A stretch of DNA of 64,000 nt from Ihuprevotella massiliensis. Its GTDB lineage: Bacteria; Bacteroidota; Bacteroidia; Bacteroidales; Bacteroidaceae. Positions within the stretch are counted from its first letter, which is position 1. Each line of letters opens with the position of its first letter. The notes under the pieces are model-generated. The model made no database searches and was not told the DNA's origin. It saw nothing but the letters and a program-made list of their open reading frames with translations. The stretch lies in the NCBI GenBank assembly GCA_900095835.1, contig LT608321.1:2505765-2569764 (forward strand). The letters run 5' to 3'. Shown here in pieces: positions 62,496 to 64,000 of the stretch. The position numbers were made by a program, and so were the translations under genes.

Positions 62496-64000
<1,505 letters not shown>

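Overview
The window comes from a Bacteroidota chromosome, order Bacteroidales. Evidence: the 16S rRNA gene at its right end, many promoters of the Bacteroidetes type (TTTG or TTG, about 20 bp, TAnnTTTG) with no Shine-Dalgarno signals, a TonB receptor system, and lineage-typical families (DUF4835, DUF3127, HmuY). A Prevotellaceae or Porphyromonadaceae-like oral or gut anaerobe fits best; the genus is not settled from sequence reading alone.

Layout. 1-3.6 kb: end of a YhiN-type flavoprotein and a CPA2 cation/proton antiporter, both on the minus strand. 4.1-14.3 kb: a complete haem uptake operon hmuYRSTUV (haemophore lipoprotein, TonB receptor, CobN-like HmuS, three membrane proteins) closed by a strong terminator. 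14.4-24.3 kb: hflX, asparaginase, a substrate-binding lipoprotein plus FecCD-type permease, surE, lpxB, pyrE, an SRPBCC protein, a Cys-rich lipoprotein, then tRNA-Leu. 24.7-26 kb: a secreted protein. 26.8-33.4 kb: tex, tadA, yraN, birA, a MATE exporter, pyrH. 33.5-40.6 kb (minus): a protease-like TPR protein, recN, DUF4835, coaBC, dnaN. 40.9-47.7 kb: an SSB-like DUF3127 protein, mtgA, a lipoprotein, mutS2, glutathione peroxidase. 47.9-54 kb: a 2021-residue secreted M60/enhancin-type metalloprotease. 54.2-59.4 kb: tRNA-Met, miaA, an O-acetylhomoserine sulfhydrylase, a nucleoside-type permease and an ADP-ribosylglycohydrolase. 60-64 kb: an rRNA operon (16S, tRNA-Ile, tRNA-Ala, 23S cut by the window end).

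Most genes are housekeeping. The unusual content is in the repeats. Family A is a tandem heptamer (TCTAACG and one-base variants) that fills intercistronic gaps and runs up to, or into, start codons of unrelated genes (yhiN-like, hmuR, hmuS, hmuT, yraN, recN); it is often preceded by a conserved two-hairpin core or by an inverted arm that can form a long stem, and it also occurs just before 23S. Family B is a 21-bp tandem array (AAAACGTSGGAGATTTTT-like) found at four places; three are intergenic and one lies in frame inside the substrate-binding lipoprotein gene, where it encodes a heptapeptide repeat. A further inverted-repeat element near 43.8 kb looks MITE-like. These repeats are the best candidates for something undescribed here.

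Limits: all assignments rest on reading motifs by eye; no database search was run. Start codons were chosen by family N-termini, signal peptides and promoter positions.
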